A stretch of 64,000 nucleotides of DNA from Stomorhina lunata (GCA_933228675.1 OW121743.1:11033486-11097485), one strand, 5' to 3'. Shown: positions 14,561 to 26,727, numbered from the stretch's first letter. Notes: a model not told the origin generated them from the letters alone. Program-made: numbers and translations.

Positions 14561-17050
14561 AATTTGGGACATATTTTTTTATAGAAAAATGAATTTGGGA
14601 CAAATTTTTCAAAAGACAAATGAATTTGGGACAAATTTTTCTATAGAAATATCAATTTGGGATAAATTTTTCTATAGAAAAGTCAATTTGGGAAAAAATT
14701 TTCTATAGAAAAATCCAATTGGGACAAATTTTTCTATAGAAAAATAAACTTGGAACAAATTTTTCGAGAGAAATATAAATTTGGGACAAATTTCTCTATA
14801 GAATAATCAATTTGGAAGAAAGTTTTCTTTAGAAAAATTAATTTGGGACAAATTTTTCTATAGAAATATAAATTTGGGACAAATTTTTCTATAGAAATAT
14901 AAATTTGGGACAAATTTTTCTATAGAAATATAAATTTGGGACAAATTTTTTTTATAGAAATATAAATTTGGGACAAATTTTTCTATAGAAAAATTTAATT
15001 TGGGACAAATTTTTCTATAGAAAAATTTATTTTGGGACAAATTTTTCTATAGAAAAATTAAATTTGGGACAAATTTTTCTATAGAAAATCCATTTGGGAA
15101 AATTTTTCTATAGAAATTTAAATTTGGGACAAATTTTTCTAGAGAAATATAAATTTGGGACAAATTTTTCTATAGAAAAATTTAATTTGGGACAAATTTT
15201 TCTATAGAAAAATTTAATTTGGGACAAATTTTTCTATAGAAAAATTTAATTTGGGACAAATTTTTCTATAGAAAAATTTAATTTGGGACAAATTTTTCTA
15301 TAGAAAAATTTAATTTGGGACAAATTTTTCCATAGAAAAATTTAATTTGGGACAAATTTTTCTATAGAAAAATTTAATTTGGGACAAATTTTTCTATAGA
15401 AAAATTTAATTTGGGACAAATTTTTCTATAGAAAAATTTAATTTGGGACAAATTTTTCTATAGAAAAATTTAATTTGGGACAAATTTTTCTATAGAAAAA
15501 TTTAATTTGGGACAAATTTTTCTATAGAAAAATTTAATTTGGGACAAATTTTTGTATAGAAAAATTTAATTTGGGACAAATTTTTCTATAGAAAAATTTA
15601 ATTTGGGACAAATTTTTCTATAGAAATATTTAATTTGGGACAAATTTTTCTATAATCTTATTTGGTAAAAGTTTTTCTATAAAAAAGATCAATTTGGGAC
15701 AAATCTTTTTGAAGAAAAATCAATTGGGATAAATTTTTCTATAGAAAATTCAATTTGGGTCAAATATTTTTATAAAAAATTTAATTTGGTACAAATTTTT
15801 CTATAAAAAATTAATTTGGGGAAATTTTTTTTTTGTAGAAAAATTTAATTTGGGACAAATTTTTCTATGGAAAAATTTAATTTGTGATAAATTTTTCTAA
15901 AGAAAAATTTATTAGGGACAAATTTTTCTGAAGAAAAATTCATTTGGCACAAATTTTTCTATAGAAAAATTTAATTTGGGACAAATTTTTCTTTAGAAAA
16001 ATTTAATTTGGGACAAATTTTTCTATAGAAAAATCCAATTGGGACAAATTTTTCTATAGAAATATTAAATTGGGACAAATTTTTCTATAGAAAAATTAAA
16101 TTTGGGACAAATTTTTCTATAGAAAAATTAAATTTGGGACAAATTTTTCTATAGAAAAATTTAATTTGGGACAAATTTTTCTATAGAAAAATTTAATTTG
16201 GGACAAATTTTTCTATAGAAAAATTTAATTTGGGACAAATTTTTCTATAGAAAAATTTAATTTGGGACAAATTTTTCTATAGAAAAATTTAATTTGGGAC
16301 AAATTTTTCTAGAGAAAAATTAATTTGGGGAAAATTTTTTTGTAGAAAAATTAGTTTTTTCTATAGAAAAATTATTTTGGGACACATTTTTTTTATAGAA
16401 AAATTTATTGGGTAAAAATTTTTCTATAGAAAAATTTATTTGGTAAAAATTTTTCTATAGAAAATCTTATTTGGTAAAAGTTTTTCTATAAAAAAGATCA
16501 ATTTGAGACAAATCTTTTTGAAGAAAAATCAATTGGGATAAATTTTTCTATAGAAAATTCAATTTGGGTCAAATATTTTTATAAAAAATTTAATTTGGTA
16601 CAAATTTTTCTATAAAAAATTAATTTGGGGAAATTTTTTTTTTGTAGAAAAATTTAATTTGGGACAAATTTTTCTATGGAAAAATTTAATTTGTGATAAA
16701 TTTTTCTAAAGAAAAATTTATTAGGGACAAATTTTTCTGAAGAAAAATTTATTTGGCACAAATTTTTCTATAGAAAATTTTAATTTGGGACAAATTATTC
16801 TTTAGAAAAATTTAATTTGGGACAAATTTTTCTATAGAAAAATCCAATTGGGACAAATTTTTCTATAGAAATATTAAATTGGGACAAATTTTTCTATAGA
16901 AAAATTAAATTTGGAACAAATTTTTCTATAGCAGGATCAATTTGGAACAAATTTTTCTATAGAAAAATCATTTTGTGACAATTTTTTTTTATAGAAAAAT
17001 CATTTTGGCACAAATTTTTCTATAGAAAAATCAATTTGGGACAAATTTAT
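14561..17050. repeat. 32 bp tandem array, TTTGGGACAAATTTTTCTAT type
   Basis: About 78 monomers of roughly 32 bp, each a TTTGGGACAAATTTTTCTAT segment followed by AGAAAAATTTAA. The middle (about 15180-15640 and 16140-16310) is nearly uniform and the edges are diverged. A non-standard stretch starting CTTATTTGGTAAAAGTTTTT at 15657 is repeated at 16466, which reveals an 809 bp higher-order duplication inside the array. The monomer contains the TTTTTCTATAGAAAAA palindrome shared with the other arrays in this window. Confidence 0.95.
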
Positions 17051-17935
17051 CATATACTGACTTCATCTGTCGGCTAATGTAAAGAAGTCAGGATCCGGCT
17101 TGATGGACCAAAAATGTTAGTATCATTAAAATTTATAATCTGCTGAAACCTTTAATATTATTAAGTTTAATTTTTGAAATTTATTTCTCATTTTGAAATA
17201 AAGTAGTAATATTTGTAATATTTACAACACAAAATCTCCATTCATTATATTTTTCCCAACCATTAATTTCACTTAATATCAACATGTTAATGTATATAAA
17301 TAATCCCATTATTTTCCACCTTTTATTAATTTTTTTTTTCTGCCTCGTCATATCTAATTTCCTTTATTTCTGATAAAAAAAATATTACTTCCGCTAACAT
17401 TTAGATCTGAATTTTATGGTTACAAAATAAAGCCAGACAAATTTAATAATTCATAAAAATATTTCAAACAATTTTATCGCAATATCCTATTAAAATTTGT
17501 GTTATCACCGGCTGAACATCCCCCCTTCCCCCTTTTCAAAGCTTGTGGACTCTTTCCCTTAATTTATTATTCAACATTGAAGCATTTAGTAGCTCTATCC
17601 TTTCCTCCTTTTAGTTTCCTTTTTTAACAAATGGTCATTTGTTTGTTAACATTCCAAATCATTATGACATTATTGTTGTTGTATTTATAAAGACATTTAG
17701 TCCTTTGTTGTTGTTATTGTTGTTTATTTAAGAGATCAACATATTTGTTTAATGATAACACCAAACAAAATGACAACAATGACATAAATGACAACGACTT
17801 TAGGAGAGCAATTGTTACACTGAGTCCTAGGCCAACGGCTGGTATATACATTTTGTTAATGAATTCAACATCAATTATTTAAATCAGCCCTTGTCTGACA
17901 TTTCGGTTGCTATAACTGGTTATAGAAAGACTAAT
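17051..17935. other. AT-rich sequence without genes
   Basis: AT-rich, with microsatellite-like (TTG)n tracts at about 17664-17725. No coding sequence or RNA gene that I can support. Confidence 0.65.
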
Positions 17936-18265
17936 GAGGCAGGAGCTCGTATTTTAATAAAGGCATGTATATTTCATTGAGGCCACTTGCCTTGTAAGCC
18001 TTAGAATAGTGTGGATGGCCTCTGCAACTTCAGCGGACGTAAAAAGTTTTGATGTGTTCGGGACTGGGAAATTATATAGTTTGTGAGTATAGTTTGCGAA
18101 CTCAGTAAATAATTGGCTAAAAGACCTAGGGCACGCTTTCGGGTCGGATAAAGTGTTGTGGGCAAACATTATCAAGACTTCATTACAATTTTTTAAGGTA
18201 TTTGAGAAAAATCGAACTGTGGGACACAGCTTTTCTATTCCTCTGCTTAGATTACATATCTTCAA
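17936..18265 (-). pseudogene. Non-LTR retrotransposon fragment: linker and start of the reverse transcriptase domain
   Basis: Read on the minus strand, this contains the entry to a jockey/CR1-like reverse transcriptase: a segment FTSAEVAEAIHT and then, after a one-base frame change at about 17995, KASGLNEIYMPLLK. That corresponds to the conserved 'EV..aI..l...KAsG.d.I...llK' start of the RT fingers. The preceding part (RSFSQLFTEFANYTHKLYNF) fits the linker after the endonuclease. The catalytic part of RT that should follow downstream (below 17936) is missing. This is a dead fragment, separate from the RT remnant at 18326-19445, because the order of the domains does not run on. Clade assignment is tentative. 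Confidence 0.6.
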
Positions 18266-18325
18266 GTGATTCTTCTTCTGTTATCCTTGACTCCCAGTGG
18301 AGCTTAGGGCCTCAACTATTCTTTT
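18266..18325 (-). repeat. Short repeated word (TGTTATCCTTGACTC… type)
   Basis: The stretch CTGTTATCCTTGACTCCCAG followed by TGGAGCTTAGGGCCTCAA at about 18279 recurs at about 18608 (inside the RT remnant) and, diverged, at about 21262 with a partial second copy of its end at 21302. The three sites probably derive from the same part of a LINE open frame. Confidence 0.5.
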
Positions 18326-19445
18326 CTATCGAATTCTATTGCGAGATGTTAGGCATACATCATTCCATGAATAGTTTGCTGCTTGTAACTTCGCATCAAT
18401 TGACCTTCTCCACGTTCTAGCATTTGCACCAACACGACGGCCGCTTTCTTGTGGATTCCAACGAAGCGCTTGCCAAACAATATTGGTATTTGGCCTTCGG
18501 GGTGTGTGGCCTATCCACGACATTTCCGTTGATATACCCTTATAGAAGAAGGGATTTGGTTTGTAGCGTTTAGTAGATCTTCATTTCTTATGCGATTTCT
18601 TCTTTTCTGTTATCCTTGACTCTCAATGGAGCATAGGGCCTCAAAAATGCGATTTGGCCACCATATATTAAGGGTTTGTTTGTAGGCGCTTATCGATGCC
18701 ATTTGTGCGTTTCCAAGTTTCGCAGCCGTAATACAAGATGGACCTAACATTCGAGTTATATATTCGTAATTTAGTTGTGTTTATATTTGCCGAGATTTCC
18801 AAATAATTCGGAGAATGCCGAATGCAGATTTTGCCTTATTAATACGCGATTCAATATCCTCGTCGGTGCCATCTTTTGTAGATACCAAACTACCAAGATA
18901 ATTAAAGGTACCTACACATCCAATAACCTCGTTTTTCACATTGATGTGTGGAGACGGGTTTGCGCCATAGCCTCCAGGCATAATCTTTATCTTGGAAATA
19001 TTGATTTCCAGCCCAGCTTCCCGAGATTCAACAGTTATAGCGCTAGTGTTTTCTTAAAGGTGACCTGGGTTTTTGCTAAGAAGACATACGTCATTGGCGT
19101 ATTCCAAGTCCTCGAGTTGTTTAAAGGGTGTCCATTGGATACCACGTCTACCATTCAGTGCCGTGCGCATTATATTGTCGATGATAAAAATGAAAAGTGA
19201 TTTCGATTGTCCTCATCGACAAATCTGCTGATATGATATCCTTTAATCATCAGATCGTCGATCGCCCCACTCTCTTCTGCAAGTTCCACAGCTGCTGTTG
19301 GATAGTGTGGCTACACTTCGGGTATTCTACCAGCGAGGATGAAGCGAGTGGCTGCTGAATTGATGGTTTCGCATAACCTCCTCTCTGCTTCGTGCATGTT
19401 AGATAATAATTGTAAATCATTAATGCGGCAGTCGATGAATTCTCT
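18326..19445 (-). pseudogene. Non-LTR retrotransposon pol remnant (RT catalytic core to C-terminus)
   Basis: Minus-strand remnant of an endonuclease/reverse transcriptase open frame with many frame changes. In order from the 5' side: a linker-like segment at 19260-19445 (contains RFILAGRIPEV); the RT palm at 19060-19180, where the YADD box has decayed to YAND (19090-19101); the thumb segment at 18781-18981 (FNYLGSLVSTKDGTDEDIES, then RINKAKSAFGILRIIWKSRQ); then a frame-changed stretch with NIWWPNRI at about 18650; and the C-terminal segment at 18326-18523 with WIGHTPRRP, WNPQES and TWRRSIDAKLQAA. The last two are typical of the C-terminal tail of RTE-like and related animal LINE polymerases. 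Loss of the second catalytic aspartate and several frame changes make it inactive. The 5' linker may belong to a different nested element. Confidence 0.75.
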
Positions 19446-20150
19446 AAAGCCATGATTGGCAATTTAGCCCCTAGGGGCCGAGCACCAATCGTCATTTTCA
19501 CATACACAACACGAACCAAAAAGAAAAAAACAAACTAAAATACGAAAATACTCATTTGTATGAAAGCATCCAATGAATGAGGTTCTTGTCGCTTTGTTTT
19601 GGAATTTGCAACAACAAAACACATGCAAAAGAGTACAAGAAAATATTTATTTGTTCTTAGTCTCTTTATTTGTAAAATCACCAATACATGGACTTGCAAT
19701 TGTGATGTCTGGCAAACTGGCGCAATTACCACAATTCGAGGAGATACGATCACTTAGAGTGCAGAAGGTTTACTTGACTATTTGAACAGCAAACATTTCA
19801 CATCTTTGCCGCGCAGTAAAGTCGCCCAGAACCTAACGCATTTCTCCCTTGCAGGGATCAGATATCGGGAATTTAACATTTCGGCAACTGATTACAGGCG
19901 GAATGTTGACATTTTAGAGTTCTTATTTCTCATCTCGCTATCTATTCCTGTCAGATTACGAGATACTAAATTAGAACTCTGAGCCTTAAGATAGTAGCCT
20001 CTACTGGCAAGATCTGGAGATTCAAATCTATATTGCACCGAGTAGTGGAAGCTAAATGCGAAGCTTTCACGGTAACTACTGGTGAGGTATTTTCGAGGAA
20101 CAATGTGCCCTTCAAAATTTGAGATAACGTTTAAAATACGTACAAGACAC
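19446..20150. other. Non-repetitive sequence, no recognised gene
   Basis: GC content is more balanced than the surroundings, and short open frames exist on both strands. None shows a recognisable domain or a codon pattern that persists. It may be more decayed transposon sequence, since it is bracketed by transposon remnants. Confidence 0.45.
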
Positions 20151-21536
20151 GTCTATGAGTTCATTGTTCCTCTTCTTTTCCGCCCTTAGTTCGGTTTTAC
20201 AATTCTTTTGAATTTAGTCATATTCAAGCAGTTCTTCTTGACTTAATTCCTTGAATACTGGTAAAACTTAACAGCCTAAGGTTGTCTATTTGCCGCTGTT
20301 TTTAATTCCGTTCTGCTCTTCATTCTTCCTCTTCCTTTGTTCGTCTCAAAGTTTTATTATTCTGTGATGAGACAGTCATCATAGTATCCTAACGAACTAA
20401 CTTCTGTCGGCTTGAAGGGCATGATTCAAACAGCTCCGACTTCTTCTGTCTCACTCGAGGCAACTTCATCTGATCATGACTAGAAGCTGATGACTTAACA
20501 TTTTTGAGTTCCAGGACGGAATCAAGCGAAAAGTTGCCATGATCTGACTTGATTTGGAGGTCTTAAAACTATCAGCATACAGAGCCGGGTTCTTTTGTCT
20601 CTATCAAGGCAACTTATTCTCATTATGACTTGAAACCGAAATCTAGAAATCCTAAGTAAGTAACGGTCGGAATCCAGCGAAAATTTTGCTACGATCTAAG
20701 TGGTTTTAGTAGTGTTCAGAGTGTCAGCTTATCCCACAGCTGAATCCCCCAACTCCTCCAATTTTATTAACAACTATCTTAAAGAAATTCAATAGCCTTA
20801 CTCGGCTCAGGATTTATATTAACCATCTTTTTAAGATAAGCCCGTTCTTCATTCTCTATTTCTTAGTTCGACCCGAAAGTGATATGTTCTCCAGCTAAAG
20901 GTTTCTCTGGCATTCTCTGACAACTTTCGTTGGAGATTTTGAAAGCAGATCGTAACTAGAAGACGAAACCTCAGAGACCTCGAGTTACGACTAAGAAGGA
21001 AGTCAAGTTTTCGTCGCGGTTGGAGGGTCATAATAGTATTAAGGAAGAGCTTTTTGACAAATTTTCTTTCTTCAGCATTAGGCTGCTTAGGATCCCTCCG
21101 ATTTCATCAGTAACAATCTTAATGTTACTCGGCTCAGGGTTCATATTTTCCACCTTTTGAAGATTAACCTTAGTCCGTTCTTCATTCTCTCTTCCTTAGT
21201 TTGAGAATAAAGTGTTGAGTAATCGAGCGAGAGTTTCTTCCGAGATTCTCTTACCACTTCTTCATCTTATGTTATTCTTGATTCCCAGTGGAGCATAGGG
21301 CCTCAAGTGTAGCATAGGGCCTCAAGTGGAGCATGTTGTTACAGATTTTTTGATAATCTCATCGATCATATTTAGAAGATAAAACCACAGTGACTTTTTT
21401 GCTGAGAAATTTTTGAATATGATTTCGATGGCCTTAGATGTGTTAAAGAAGCGCTTCTTGACTAATTTCTTTCATCAGCGTTAAGCATCTTAAGATAACC
21501 CTTGCTTCGTTCTCTCTTTCTTAGATCTGTAGCGAC
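20151..21536. repeat. Highly degenerate tandem family, ~330 bp period
   Basis: Related segments recur: CCGTTCTTCATTCTC at about 20843 and 21174, with diverged counterparts at about 20316 and 21506; ACTCGGCTCAGGATTTATAT (20801) against ACTCGGCTCAGGGTTCATAT (21127); and paired GATCGTAACTAGAAGACGAA (20948) and GATCATATTTAGAAGATAAA (21364) blocks. Shorter ~150 bp echoes occur at 20410-20560 and 20580-20710 (GGAATCAAGCGAAAA and GGAATCCAGCGAAAA). The spacing is about 330 bp for the best copies. I read this as an ancient tandem repeat in late decay. It has no protein-coding sense that I can find. Confidence 0.6.
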
Positions 21537-21806
21537 TTGATTCCACAGCAATTTACGTCTAACCGCTTAATAGATGTCTATCCGCTTAGTGGACCCATAG
21601 GTGTTACAGGAGTAAGCTAAATCCTGCAGCTTCCTAAATTTTGTCAGTAATTGTCTCTTTAGCTGCAGTAGGTTATATTTTAGGTAAAGATGGAGTCATG
21701 TGAACCGCCGTGCTATATCAGGTTAGTCAACTGCCTAGCATATTAGAGGTTCCAAGTTCGATCCCCGGTCAGACCCATTTGAAAAAATAAATTATCAAAA
21801 AAGCGG
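21537..21806 (+). repeat. ~270 bp tandem duplication, copy 1 (with SINE head)
   Basis: The segment from CTTGATTCCACAGCAATTTA through AAAGATGGAGTCATGTGAAC is repeated at 21807-21990 with roughly 80% identity. Copy 1 carries a complete tRNA-like head at its right end. Copy 2 loses similarity inside that head. Confidence 0.75.
21704..21792 (+). repeat. tRNA-derived SINE-like head with A and B boxes
   Basis: An A-box-like TGCTATATCAG at 21711 and a B-box AGTTCGATCCC at 21755 are spaced 44 bases apart, as in a tRNA gene. They are followed by CCCGGTCAGACCCATTTG and an A-rich tail. The whole stretch aligns to 26731-26820, so it is one member of a dispersed family and not a tRNA gene. Acceptor and T stems do not pair well. 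Confidence 0.6.
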
Positions 21807-21995
21807 TACAACTTGATTCCCCAGCAATATACATCTATCCGCTTACTCGATGTCTATCCGCTTATTAGACCCATAGGTGTTAAATGAGTTAGCTACAATA
21901 AATCCTGCAACTTCCTCAGTTTTGTCAGTAACTGTCTCTTCAGTTGCAGTATGTCATATTTCAAGTAGCGATGGAGTCATGTGAACCGCCCAGCT
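21807..21995 (+). repeat. ~270 bp tandem duplication, copy 2 (truncated)
   Basis: This is the diverged second copy of 21537-21705, including the ATGGAGTCATGTGAACCGCC word at about 21980. It stops at about 21995 where copy 1 continues into the tRNA-like head. Confidence 0.7.
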
Positions 21996-22417
21996 ATAGC
22001 AATGACTAACCATTCACATCATATATATCCAATGGCAGTGGGGGAAATATCGCTCACTTCATAGGCCCTGTATTTTGAGGATCTAAGGTTTCAGGAAGGC
22101 CACTTCTGAATTACAAACTGCGGTAACCCCTCAGTGCAAACTGGAAAGCTCCTGAGCTTGCTTGAAACTCGGAGTTTGGAGAGTTAGTTCAAACTACTTC
22201 CGTTACTACCGGTTAGTCCGCTAGAGATATTTGATTTTTCTTTCTACCCGGGTATGGGGGGATAGCTATCCGCCATCTGGGAGTTTGGAGAAAACAAGTG
22301 AATATTTTTAATTGAAAATGGCCATTCCAATTGAAGTACCTCCAAACGAACTAAGTGATGAAATACTTACTTAAATTGCCTTTATTTACAACCTGTAAAG
22401 GTCCAGGGCTAAGCATA
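21996..22417. other. Non-repetitive sequence between transposon scraps
   Basis: Moderate-GC sequence with paired words CGGAGTTTGGAGAGTTAG (22171) and GGGAGTTTGGAGAAAACA (22279). No recognisable gene. It is flanked on both sides by SINE and LINE debris. Confidence 0.4.
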
Positions 22418-22526
22418 TTTTAGAATTCCATGAGCCTCGATCTTGTACGATCTTTTACAATTTCATAGGCCAAGCTTTGAAAGGTTTTCCTTTACTTGGT
22501 CTTTCCATCGCAGTTTCGGATGTCCT
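22418..22526 (-). pseudogene. C-terminal tail of a non-LTR retrotransposon polymerase
   Basis: The minus strand reads HPKLRWKDQVKENLSKLGL and then, after a one-base change of frame, EIVKDRTRSRLMEF and a stop. This matches the conserved tail of many arthropod LINE polymerases (a GxPxxRWxDqVxxdlxxlg segment followed by a DRxxWR segment). Here the final tryptophan has become serine. It is an isolated fragment; the upstream RT domain is not adjacent. Confidence 0.65.
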
Positions 22527-22995
22527 CTCCTAACATAAGGGGGGCTGTTTTTATTCTAACCTAGCTTTTTCATAGTAATTGTTTCTTTTTTAGGAGGCGT
22601 CCAAACTCATTTACAGTTCTTATGGGAGAAATCGTGGCACATGTTGGCTCACTCGGATGATACACGAGGAACTCATTGTCAACAGTTGAGATGAAGAATA
22701 ACCAAGATAAGTCTGGGATTTCCAAGTTAAGACCAATCAGAACCGATGTTTGGTATCCAGCGTCTTCTAAATCACCCATAATGAGACAAGCGATGAAATG
22801 TTATCGAAAAATGTTTGCCTCGAAATTCATTTTCATATTCGGGATGAAAATTAAGTCATTGGGTGCCAAATCACGACTGTATGGCAGAAGAAGATAATTC
22901 GTTTATTGTATGCTTCCGAGATTAAATGCGGTTTTAAGGTTTAGCTTGGCTGGAATCGACTGTTGACTACTTTTGGACGTCATATGCTTAGTTTA
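22527..22995. other. Non-repetitive sequence, no supported gene
   Basis: It contains overlapping open frames on both strands at about 22570-22900, neither with recognisable domains. It may be further decayed transposon sequence. Confidence 0.4.
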
Positions 22996-23106
22996 GCGCA
23001 TCTTTGAGAAAATTTCAAATTAATTCCGATATTGGACAAAAAAGGGTTTACACATATCATTTTTTGTCCAATATCGGAATTCACTTAAAATTTTTCCAAA
23101 GATGCG
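22996..23106. mobile_element. 111 bp hairpin element (MITE-like foldback)
   Basis: Two arms of about 48 bp face each other around a short loop: GCGCATCTTTGAGAAAATTT … CCGATATTGGACAAAAAA on the left and the complement on the right, ending …CCAAAGATGCGC. The arms differ at several positions, so the element is not brand new. I see no target-site duplication. It could be a small foldback MITE or a structured RNA locus. Confidence 0.65.
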
Positions 23107-25123
23107 CGAAAATGTTCAAATCTAGCCTTTAAATGAGGGTCATTCGTATTTGCGTCACTTCTACAAAGACAAAATTTGTACAGCAAATGTTTAGCCCCAC
23201 TTTAAACATTGTTAGACCGTCATTTGGGTTTTTATGAAACAAACAAATATAGAAAGTCATATATTTATTTTCACAGTAAATTTCAATATAATGAAAAATT
23301 TAACTGGCCCTAAAATCCCATCCTCTCAAACTAGAAAGAATGTTTTTTTGTGTATGTACGAGTAACATGTGCCTATAAATGTTCAGTTAATGATGATGCA
23401 TTTTTAATGGCCATTCGGGCTCATTTTACCTTTTTTCTTTCCCCTACCTTTTGCCAGGTGCCAAAATATGATGTTATGAGGCTAATGGCAAATATTTTGT
23501 ATTAAGTATAACTTTTATGAAAACCCGAACTAAAAAGTGTTTAATTCTTATTTGTGGAGAAAAGGTAACTATGTACTTTTAGGCTAAAAATAATGCTAAT
23601 ATGATTTTGTGTTCTATTTTGTGCTTAAAGTTTGCTTGTGTGGCTGTTTAAAGCATAACTTAAGGTGTTGCATAAGTAGCTTTTTAATGGCATACCTTAA
23701 GGCATAAGCAAATTTGCTGAGACTTTTTGTTTATAGATTTCTTTTAATAGCAAATTTCCCAAGCAATTATATGGAAATTTTTGTTTCGTTTTCATTAGTA
23801 GCAAAATAAATTGCCATTATAAATTAAGTTCTATTTTTTATATTATATAAATTTAGGGGTTTGGTGTAGCATACTTTTGGGATGTAGAAAACTAGGTTAT
23901 ATTTTTGTTAATAATGATTTGTCTTTAAATAAAGTAATATTTTTTGGGGAAATTTAAAAGAAATTTTTGAAATTTAATTTAAGAAACTTTTTGGTTTTTT
24001 CAAAGTCAAATTTACGAGAAATTTCTCAAACTAAAATATTTTCATTAAAATCTAAAACTTTCTTTAGAATTCTTCATTTAGTTTTACTATAAACTGATTA
24101 ATATTAAACTTGTTAAATGTTTAAAATCTTCCCTTCTTTAAGCATAAAATATACCATTAACATCCTGATATTTGCAGCTTTATATCAACAATTGATTTAA
24201 GTTCGGAAAAAATGATATCTATATTTTTGAGAAGAAAATTCTTAGACTTTTAAAAGCCCAAATCCTAATGTCTAAAAAGATTTAAATACCGCCATAAGCC
24301 CTTCAGACAATACCAAAAATTTATTTTTAAAAAGAAAAAAATAAACAAATAAAACGCCTAAAAGCTATGCTAAGTATTTTGTATTTAACATACTCCCTGA
24401 TGTATGCTACACTAACAAAATTGAGAGAACACTTTTAAATGCCTATAAAAAACTGAAGAATTTAATACATATAAATACCTTCACTTGATCTAGTCTATTC
24501 TAAAATAAATCCTTTATCTATAAGATATCGAAAGACAAGTCAATGCCTAAGGATTTTTTTTTCATATTTCGCACTTAAAACCCAAAAACAAACCCCAACC
24601 CCAATCTCTCCCTCTAGTAATAAATTCCTTCGAAGTTTTGTTTTGGTTGTCAGTGTAAAGGCATTGGGGAGTTTTGTGGATTTGGTGGCTTGTTTCGAGT
24701 TTGTAAATAAAATAAGGATTTATTTTCGTAACTCAATTCATCTACACGAGCTCTTGTATATAAAGATTCTTTGTTATTTACATTTGACATATCAAAAGCT
24801 TTATAAGTATATATTTAGTAACCTACACCATCTTAAACTTGATGGCATTATTATATGCCTAAGGAGTGAATGGATGTAATGAAACGCATTTGAAGACATA
24901 AGTGAGTGTAATTGACATAAATATGCGACAGAATCTCCTCTACTTTTAGAAGGTGTTGATTTTCAAAGCCTAAATATCGTTAGAATTTAGACATAAAACA
25001 TTCGATATGTATTGGCGCCGAGAAAAATATTTTTAAAATAGCGTATTGCATACTTTTAGGGGGTTACAGAAAAACTCCTTGCAGGTACCTCTGTTAGGAG
25101 TTAATACTTAATATTTTAATCGC
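23107..25123. other. AT-rich sequence without genes
   Basis: No protein-like frame. GTGTAGCATAC at 23869 and its complement GTATGCTACAC at about 24403 could be the termini of a ~545 bp element, but the arms are only 11 bp and I cannot confirm it. A related word, TTGCATACTTTTAGG, occurs at about 25047. Confidence 0.55.
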
Positions 25124-26476
25124 CAATTTTTCTATAGAAAAATATTTCTCACGAAAATTTTTCTATAGAAAAATATTTCTCACGAAAATTTTTCTATAGA
25201 AAAATATTTCTCACGAAAATTTTTCTATAGAAAAATATTTCTCACGAAAATTTTTCTATAGAAAAATATTTCTCACGAAAATTTTTCTATAGAAAAATAT
25301 TTCTCACGAAAATTTTTCTATAGAAAAATATTTCTCACGAAAATTTTTCTATAGAAAAATATTTCTCACGAAAATTTTTCTATAGAAAAATATTTCTCAC
25401 GAAAATTTTTCTATAGAAAAATATTTCTCACGAAAATTTTTCTATAGAAAAATATTTCTCACGAAAATTTTTCTATAGAAAAATATTTCTCACGAAAATT
25501 TTTCTATAGAAAAATATTTCTCACGAAAATTTTTCTATAGAAAAATATTTCTCACGAAAATTTTTCTGTAGAAAAATATTTCTCACGAAAATTTTTCTAT
25601 AGAAAAATATTTCTCACGAAAATTTTTCTATAGAAAAATATTTCTCACGAAAATTTTTCTATAGAAAAATATTTCTCACGAAAATTTTTCTATAGAAAAA
25701 TATTTCTCACGAAAATTTTTCTATAGAAAAATATTTCTCACAAAAATTTTTCTATAGAAAAATATTTCTCACGAAAATTTTTCTATAGAAAAATATTTCT
25801 CACGAAAATTTTTCTATAGAAAAATATTTCTCACGAAAATTTTTCTATAGAAAAATATTTCTCACGAAAATTTTTCTATAGAAAAATAATTCTCACGAAA
25901 ATTTTTCTATAGAAAAATATTTCTCACGAAAATTTTTCTATAGAAAAATATTTCTCACGAAAATTTTTCTATAGAAAAATATTTCTCACGAAAATTTTTC
26001 TATAGAAAAATATTTCTCACGAAAATTTTTCTATAGAAAAATATTTCTCACGAAAATTTTTCTATAGAAAAATATTTCTCACGAAAATTTTTCTATAGAA
26101 AAATATTTCTCACGAAAATTTTTCTATAGAAAAATATTTCTCACGAAAACTTTTATTTGGAAAAATATTTCTATCGAAAATTTTTCTTTGGAAAAATATT
26201 TCTATCGAAAATTTTTCTTTGGAAAAATATTTCTATCGAAAATTATTTCTATAAAAAATTTTTCTAAAGAAAAATATTTCTATCGAAAATTGTTCTTGGA
26301 AAAATATTTCTATCGAAAATTTTTCTTTGGAAAAATATTTCTATCGAAAATTTTTGTATAGAAAAATATTTCTATCGAAAATTTTTCTTTGGAATAATAT
26401 TTCTATCGAAAATTTTTCTATAGAAAAATATTTCTATCGAAAATTTTCAATAGAAAAATATTTCTAGCGAAAATTT
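25124..26476. repeat. 31 bp tandem array, CTATAG…TTTCTCACGAAAA type
   Basis: About 33 nearly identical 31 bp monomers (TTTTTCTATAGAAAAA followed by TATTTCTCACGAAAA) from 25124 to about 26150. About 10 diverged monomers follow, in which CTCACG is replaced by CTATCG and CTATAG by CTTTGG. The sharp boundary between homogeneous and diverged parts suggests expansion from one edge monomer. Confidence 0.97.
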
Positions 26477-26727
26477 GACTTCAATATTTAAGGGAATTAT
26501 GCTCAGGCTTGGCCGACGTTAGTGCTTTCTTATTTGTTTCTTTATATTTTGTAAATCGAGTCCTTTTGAACTTTCAATTAAATTTTTATACATTTCCCTT
26601 TTCTACTAACCCAGATAAACTTGTGGCCTTTAATATGTTTACTTAGAGCTGGAAAGAACAACCTTCATCTTTTGATCATTTCTTAAATAGTACCAAATAA
26701 ACCACATATTACCCTATACTAGTGTAA

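Noticed and set aside
25124..26150. CRISPR array
   Set aside because: Regular 31 bp periodicity but no variable spacers, and the context is eukaryotic.
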